Assembly: GCF_023631325.1 (NCBI RefSeq)
Contig: NZ_JALQDG010000009.1
Span: 1 to 64,000, forward strand
DNA: 64,000 bases
Source: Caballeronia sp. INDeC2
GTDB lineage: Bacteria; Pseudomonadota; Gammaproteobacteria; Burkholderiales; Burkholderiaceae
Direction of reading: 5' to 3'
The notes under the pieces were generated by a model. It had not been told where the DNA came from. It did no database searches and was given only the letters and a program-made list of their open reading frames with translations. A program made the translations under genes and the position numbers. The stretch's first letter is position 1; every line of letters begins with the position of its first letter. Below are positions 60,262-64,000 of the stretch, piece by piece.

Positions 60262-61446
60262 TCAAATGCGCTCGAAGATCGCCGCGATGCCCTGCCCGCC
60301 GCCGATGCACATCGTCACGAGCGCATAACGCCCGCCGATGCGCTGCAGCTCGTACAGCGCCTTCACGGTGATGAGCGCGCCGGTCGCGCCGATCGGATGC
60401 CCGAGCGAAATACCCGAGCCGTTCGGATTGACCTTCGCGGGATCGAGCTTGAGTTCCTGCGACACGGCGCACGCCTGCGCGGCGAATGCCTCGTTCGCTT
60501 CGATGACGTCCAGATCGTCGACGGACAAGCCCGCGCGCTCCAGCACCTTCCGCGTCGCGGGCACCGGGCCGATGCCCATGATCTTCGGATCGACGCCCGC
60601 GTGCGCATAGGCGACGAGGCGCGCGAGCGGCTTCGCGCCGCGCTTTTCCGCGACGCCGCGCTCCATCAGCACGACGGCCGCCGCCGCGTCGTTGATTCCC
60701 GACGCGTTGCCCGCCGTCACCGTGCCGTTTTCCTTCGCGAAGACCGGCTTCAGCTTGGCGAAGTCTTCGGAGCTCGCGTTCATGCGCACATGCTCGTCGC
60801 GGTCGAACACGGTGTCGCCCTTCTTCGACGCGAGCGTGATCGGCAGGATCTGGTCCTTGAAGTAACCGGCTTCGGTCGCCTTCGCCGCGCGGCGATGCGA
60901 TTCGAGCGCGAGCGCGTCCTGCATCTCGCGCGTGATGCCGAACTTCTGCGCGACGTTCTCGGCCGTCACGCCCATGTGGATCTTGTCGAACGGATCGTTC
61001 AGCGCGCCGACCATCATGTCGACGATGCGCGTATCGCCCATGCGCTGACCGAAGCGCGCGGCGGGCATGATGTACGCCGCGCGGCTCATGCTTTCCGCGC
61101 CGCCGCCGATCGCGACATCCGCATCGCCGAGCAGGATCGACTGCGACGCCGACACGATCGCCTGCAGGCCCGAGCCGCACAGGCGGTTCACCGTGAGCGC
61201 GGGCGCGTCGCGCGTGACGCCGCCGTCGAGCGCCGCGACGCGTGCGAGATACATGTCGCGCGGCTCGGTATGAACGACATTGCCGAACACCACATGCCCG
61301 ACTTCGTCGCCCGCGACATTCGCGCGCGAAAGCGCCTCGCGCACGACGCGCGCTCCGAGATCGGTCGGAGAGAAATCCTTCAGCGAACCGCCGAAATCGC
61401 CGATTGCCGTGCGCACGCCGCTCACCACCACTACTTCACGTTGCAT
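60262..61446 (-). CDS. bktB: Beta-ketothiolase / acetyl-CoA acyltransferase (BktB-like)
   Basis: Thiolase of 394 aa, condensing or cleaving beta-ketoacyl-CoA. The active-site Cys90 lies in TVNRLCGSGLQAI, His350 in GHPIGATGALIT, and the C-terminal Cys380 in CIGGGQGIAAIF. The overall sequence, including NVVHTEPRDMYLARVAALDG, matches BktB of Burkholderia/Cupriavidus, which supplies C5 or longer 3-ketoacyl-CoA for polyhydroxyalkanoate synthesis. The ATG at 61446 follows GGAG. It lies downstream of the PfkB gene on the same strand, with a 42-base gap. Confidence 0.93.
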   Translation of the reverse strand: MQREVVVVSGVRTAIGDFGGSLKDFSPTDLGARVVREALSRANVAGDEVGHVVFGNVVHTEPRDMYLARVAALDGGVTRDAPALTVNRLCGSGLQAIVSASQSILLGDADVAIGGGAESMSRAAYIMPAARFGQRMGDTRIVDMMVGALNDPFDKIHMGVTAENVAQKFGITREMQDALALESHRRAAKATEAGYFKDQILPITLASKKGDTVFDRDEHVRMNASSEDFAKLKPVFAKENGTVTAGNASGINDAAAAVVLMERGVAEKRGAKPLARLVAYAHAGVDPKIMGIGPVPATRKVLERAGLSVDDLDVIEANEAFAAQACAVSQELKLDPAKVNPNGSGISLGHPIGATGALITVKALYELQRIGGRYALVTMCIGGGQGIAAIFERI

Positions 61447-61488
61447 GTTGCCGTCTCCGCTGGTTGTGTTCGTCAGATCATCGATGGA

Positions 61489-62412
61489 TTATTCGCCGAG
61501 CGCGCGCTCGACGGTGGCCTTGTCGGGAATCGGCGCGACTGCGCCGAAGCCTTGCGTCGACAAAGCCGCGGCGACGTTCGCATAACGCGCCGCCGCGAAA
61601 GGATCGTCGCCCGCGACGATGCGCGCGATGAACGCGCCGCCGAAGCAATCGCCCGCGCCGGTCGCATCGACCGCCTTCACGACACGGCCCGGCACGACGC
61701 GCCGCTCGTCGGGCGTCGCGATATACGCGCCTTCGCGGCCAAGCTTGAGCGCGACGACCCTCGGGCCGAGATTCAACAGCGCGTCGACGATCGCGTCCTT
61801 GTCTTCGTGGCCCGTGAGCAGAGTGACATCGTCCCAGCTCGGGAGACAAATATCGGTCGAGCGGATCGCTTCGAGCATCACCGCGCGTGCGCGCGCGAGC
61901 GGCCACAGCTTCAGGCGCAGGTTCGTATCGAAGCTGACCCTCACGCCGTGCGTGCGCGCGTGATCGATCGCGGCGAGCGCGGCGTCGCACGCCGATACGC
62001 CGATCGCGAGGCTGATGCCCGACAGGTGCACGACCTTCGCCGCGGCGATCGCGTCGAGCGGCAGATGCGACGGCGCATAACGGCTCGCCGCCGAGCCCGC
62101 GCGCAGATAGTCGAAGCGATGCCCGTTCTCGCCGTGCGACACGAAATAGACGCCCGTGGGCGCGTCGTGATCCACGCGGACCGTCGATGTATCGACGTTT
62201 TCCGCGCGCCACAGATCGAGGAGCAATTGCCCGAAGTGATCGTTGCCGACCGCCGACACGAAGCCCGTCGCCGCGCTCTGGCGCGATGCCGCGATGAGGA
62301 AGTTGGAAACGTCGCCGCCGAAGCCTTGCAGATAGTCCGGCTGATCGCGCGTCGACTGATTGAACTCGATCATCGCCTCGCCGAGCGCGAGAATGTGCGG
62401 CGTTTGCGGCAT
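61489..62412 (-). CDS. kdgK: PfkB-family kinase, probable 2-dehydro-3-deoxygluconokinase
   Basis: Ribokinase-fold sugar kinase of 307 aa. It opens HILALGEAMIEFNQSTRDQP followed by LQGFGGDVSNFLIAASRQ, matching KdgK (2-keto-3-deoxygluconate kinase); signature 2 is DATGAGDCFGGAFIARIV at about residues 249-266 with catalytic Asp255. The Entner-Doudoroff-type role fits the sugar-acid theme elsewhere, but no other KDG gene is adjacent. ATG 62412 has GAGGTG 7 bases upstream. The gene sits between rimO (4 bases upstream) and bktB and is probably in one operon with them. Confidence 0.85.
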   Translation of the reverse strand: MPQTPHILALGEAMIEFNQSTRDQPDYLQGFGGDVSNFLIAASRQSAATGFVSAVGNDHFGQLLLDLWRAENVDTSTVRVDHDAPTGVYFVSHGENGHRFDYLRAGSAASRYAPSHLPLDAIAAAKVVHLSGISLAIGVSACDAALAAIDHARTHGVRVSFDTNLRLKLWPLARARAVMLEAIRSTDICLPSWDDVTLLTGHEDKDAIVDALLNLGPRVVALKLGREGAYIATPDERRVVPGRVVKAVDATGAGDCFGGAFIARIVAGDDPFAAARYANVAAALSTQGFGAVAPIPDKATVERALGE

Positions 62413-62416
62413 GGAT

Positions 62417-63847
62417 TTACACCTCGCCCCAGAGATCGTGGCCATCGGCGCCGGTGATCTTCACCGACACGAAGTCGCCGGCCTTGTAGCGCTTCGATGC
62501 CTTCGTCGCCGGCGCGATGTAGACGACGCCGTCGATTTCCGGCGCATCCGCCGCCGTGCGGCCGATGCCGCCGTCCGTGCTCACTTCGTCGACGAGCACC
62601 CTCAGCGTCTTGCCGACCTTCTTCTTCATGCGCTTCGCCGACAGCGCTTCGGCCAACTCCATGAAACGCGCGCGGCGTTCCTCGCGCACTTCGTCGGGCA
62701 GCGCGCCGTCGAGTTCGTTCGCGGTGGCCCCTTCGACCGGCGAGTACGCGAAACAGCCGACGCGATCCAGATCCGCTTCCTCGATGAAGTCCAGCAGCGT
62801 CTGAAACTGCTCTTCCGTCTCGCCCGGAAAGCCCGCGATGAACGTGCTGCGGATGGTCAGATCGGGACAGATTTCGCGCCACGTCTTCACGCGCTCGAGC
62901 ACCTTCTCGGCGTTCGCCGGGCGCTTCATGCGTTTTAGCACCTCGGGATGCGCGTGCTGGAACGGCACGTCGAGATACGGCAGCACGTGGCCGCGCAGCG
63001 GGCCTTCGGCCATCATCGGGATGACGTCGTCGACGCTCGGATACGGATAGACATAGTGCAGCCGCACCCACGCGCCGTATTGCGCGGCCAGTTCGCCGAG
63101 CGCGCCGACCAGATCGGTCATGCGCGTCTTGAGCGGCTTGCCGTTCCAGAAGCCCGTGCGGTACTTCACGTCGACGCCGTATGCGCTCGTGTCCTGCGAG
63201 ATGACGAGCAGTTCCTTCACGCCGGACTTGAAAAGATTTTCAGCTTCGAGCATCACTTCCGCGACGGGACGCGACACGAGATCGCCACGCATCGACGGAA
63301 TGATGCAGAACGTGCAACGATGATTGCAGCCTTCCGAAATCTTCAGATACGCGTAGTGGCGCGGCGTGAGCTTGATGCCGGCGGGCGGCACGAGATCGGT
63401 GAACGGATCGTGCGGTTTCGGCAGATGCGCGTGCACGGCGTTCATCACTTCGTTGGTCGCGTGCGGACCGGTGACGGCGAGCACTTTCGGATGCACTTCT
63501 TCGATGAGGCCCGAGCCGCTCGCGCTCTTTTTCGCGCCGAGGCAACCGGTGACGATGACCTTGCCGTTTTCGTTCAATGCCTCGCCGATGGCGTCGAGGC
63601 TTTCCTGCACGGCTTCGTCGATGAAGCCGCACGTATTGACGACGACGAGGTCCGCGCCGTCATAGGTGCCGGAGATTTCGTAACCTTCGGCGCGCAGCTG
63701 GGTCATGATCTGCTCGGAATCGACCAACGCTTTCGGGCACCCGAGTGAAACCATGCCGATTTTCGGCGCGGGAGTCGTCCGGGCGATTGAATCTAAAGAA
63801 TTTTTCACGGGAAGAGTGTCTTGTGGGAGCGCACGAGGCCAATCCAA
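62417..63847 (-). CDS. rimO: Ribosomal protein S12 methylthiotransferase RimO
   Basis: Radical-SAM methylthiotransferase of about 476 aa, adding a methylthio group to Asp of ribosomal protein S12. The N-terminal MTTase Cys motifs are [23 protein letters not shown] and TGCLGAK; the radical-SAM cluster is [11 protein letters not shown]; a TRAM domain ends the protein. The start is uncertain: the TTG at 63847 has GAGG 7 bases upstream, the GTG at 63808 has none. The bases beyond 63848 are the upstream region; nothing there is annotated. Confidence 0.92.
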   Translation of the reverse strand: MDWPRALPQDTLPVKNSLDSIARTTPAPKIGMVSLGCPKALVDSEQIMTQLRAEGYEISGTYDGADLVVVNTCGFIDEAVQESLDAIGEALNENGKVIVTGCLGAKKSASGSGLIEEVHPKVLAVTGPHATNEVMNAVHAHLPKPHDPFTDLVPPAGIKLTPRHYAYLKISEGCNHRCTFCIIPSMRGDLVSRPVAEVMLEAENLFKSGVKELLVISQDTSAYGVDVKYRTGFWNGKPLKTRMTDLVGALGELAAQYGAWVRLHYVYPYPSVDDVIPMMAEGPLRGHVLPYLDVPFQHAHPEVLKRMKRPANAEKVLERVKTWREICPDLTIRSTFIAGFPGETEEQFQTLLDFIEEADLDRVGCFAYSPVEGATANELDGALPDEVREERRARFMELAEALSAKRMKKKVGKTLRVLVDEVSTDGGIGRTAADAPEIDGVVYIAPATKASKRYKAGDFVSVKITGADGHDLWGEV

Positions 63848-64000
63848 TATTTTACCTCGGAGTGTCGGGAAGGCCGGTTCCGCGCGCCCGATGCCGCTTT
63901 ATTCGTTGTCCCGCTTTCCGTCTTTGTCCCATTTCGTACTTGGGCCGGACGCTGCAAACTTCGCGCAAAAACGCGGACCCGCCGCTCCTTTCATCGCTCT

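Noticed and set aside
60172-62457. 761-aa plus-strand frame
   Set aside because: Antisense to bktB and the PfkB kinase genes.
1-64000. CRISPR array, tRNA, rRNA, prophage or insertion sequence
   Set aside because: No regularly spaced direct repeats with spacers, no tRNA-like cloverleaf noticed, no transposase or phage gene among the translations.

Overview
The window is high-GC DNA from a beta-proteobacterium. Gene content and protein style fit Burkholderiaceae, most likely a Caballeronia/Paraburkholderia-type genome: OmpC-like porin, a KguEKTD 2-ketogluconate cluster, a BktB thiolase beside RimO, a PE-LIG-POL LigD with Ku, and many LysR regulators. The genus is inferred from memory of these families, not from a search. 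I found no rRNA, tRNA, CRISPR, phage or insertion sequence, so most of the window looks like ordinary chromosome.

Layout. 1-15.3 kb: the 5' part of a porin gene (cut by the window edge), a small acidic protein, an orphan Rieske oxygenase, a LysR gene divergent from an EamA exporter, a DUF938 methyltransferase, an ankyrin protein, a two-PRC-barrel lipoprotein, an MFS carrier, a flavin disulfide oxidoreductase, a CPA1 antiporter coupled to a P-loop kinase, a saccharopine-dehydrogenase-like enzyme with an Lrp regulator, and another LysR. 15.4-17.7 kb: a Spy/CpxP-like periplasmic protein, a PGDYG protein, a small conserved protein and a YhfC-type membrane protein.

17.7-23.8 kb: a 2-ketogluconate operon read leftward (kguE, kguK, kguT, kguD, then a PtxS-like LacI repressor). 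It has a perfect 14-bp PtxS-like palindrome in front of kguE. The operon carries several kinds of repeat: a heptamer array between kguE and kguK, two inverted copies of an interspersed repeat between kguT and kguD, and a 21-bp-period tandem repeat where the kguD ribosome site should be. 23.9-30.6 kb: a LysR gene divergent from a YeiH-type carrier followed by soeABC, a membrane-bound sulfite dehydrogenase; together they form a sulfite oxidation/export module.

30.6-44.5 kb: a PLP enzyme of the cystathionine gamma-synthase family, a GST and an aldo-keto reductase, a ClC channel/antiporter, two small proteins, a 500-bp non-coding stretch with a cluster of DnaA-box-like sites, a DUF2946 / TonB-receptor unit (probable metal uptake), an AsmA protein, the FetAB exporter and two VOC proteins. 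44.6-54.3 kb: one strand carries Ku, LigD, a small hydrophilic protein, heme oxygenase, bacteriophytochrome, a single-domain response regulator and a hybrid kinase, i.e. an NHEJ unit next to a complete red-light sensing operon. 54.5-63.8 kb: a secreted protein, a zinc-type alcohol dehydrogenase/LysR pair, serB, metC, a lipoprotein, bktB, a KdgK-like kinase and rimO. Bases 63848-64000 hold only the region upstream of rimO, with nothing I can name.

Functions come from reading the translations by eye. No database search was run, so family names are recognitions and substrate assignments are inferences.
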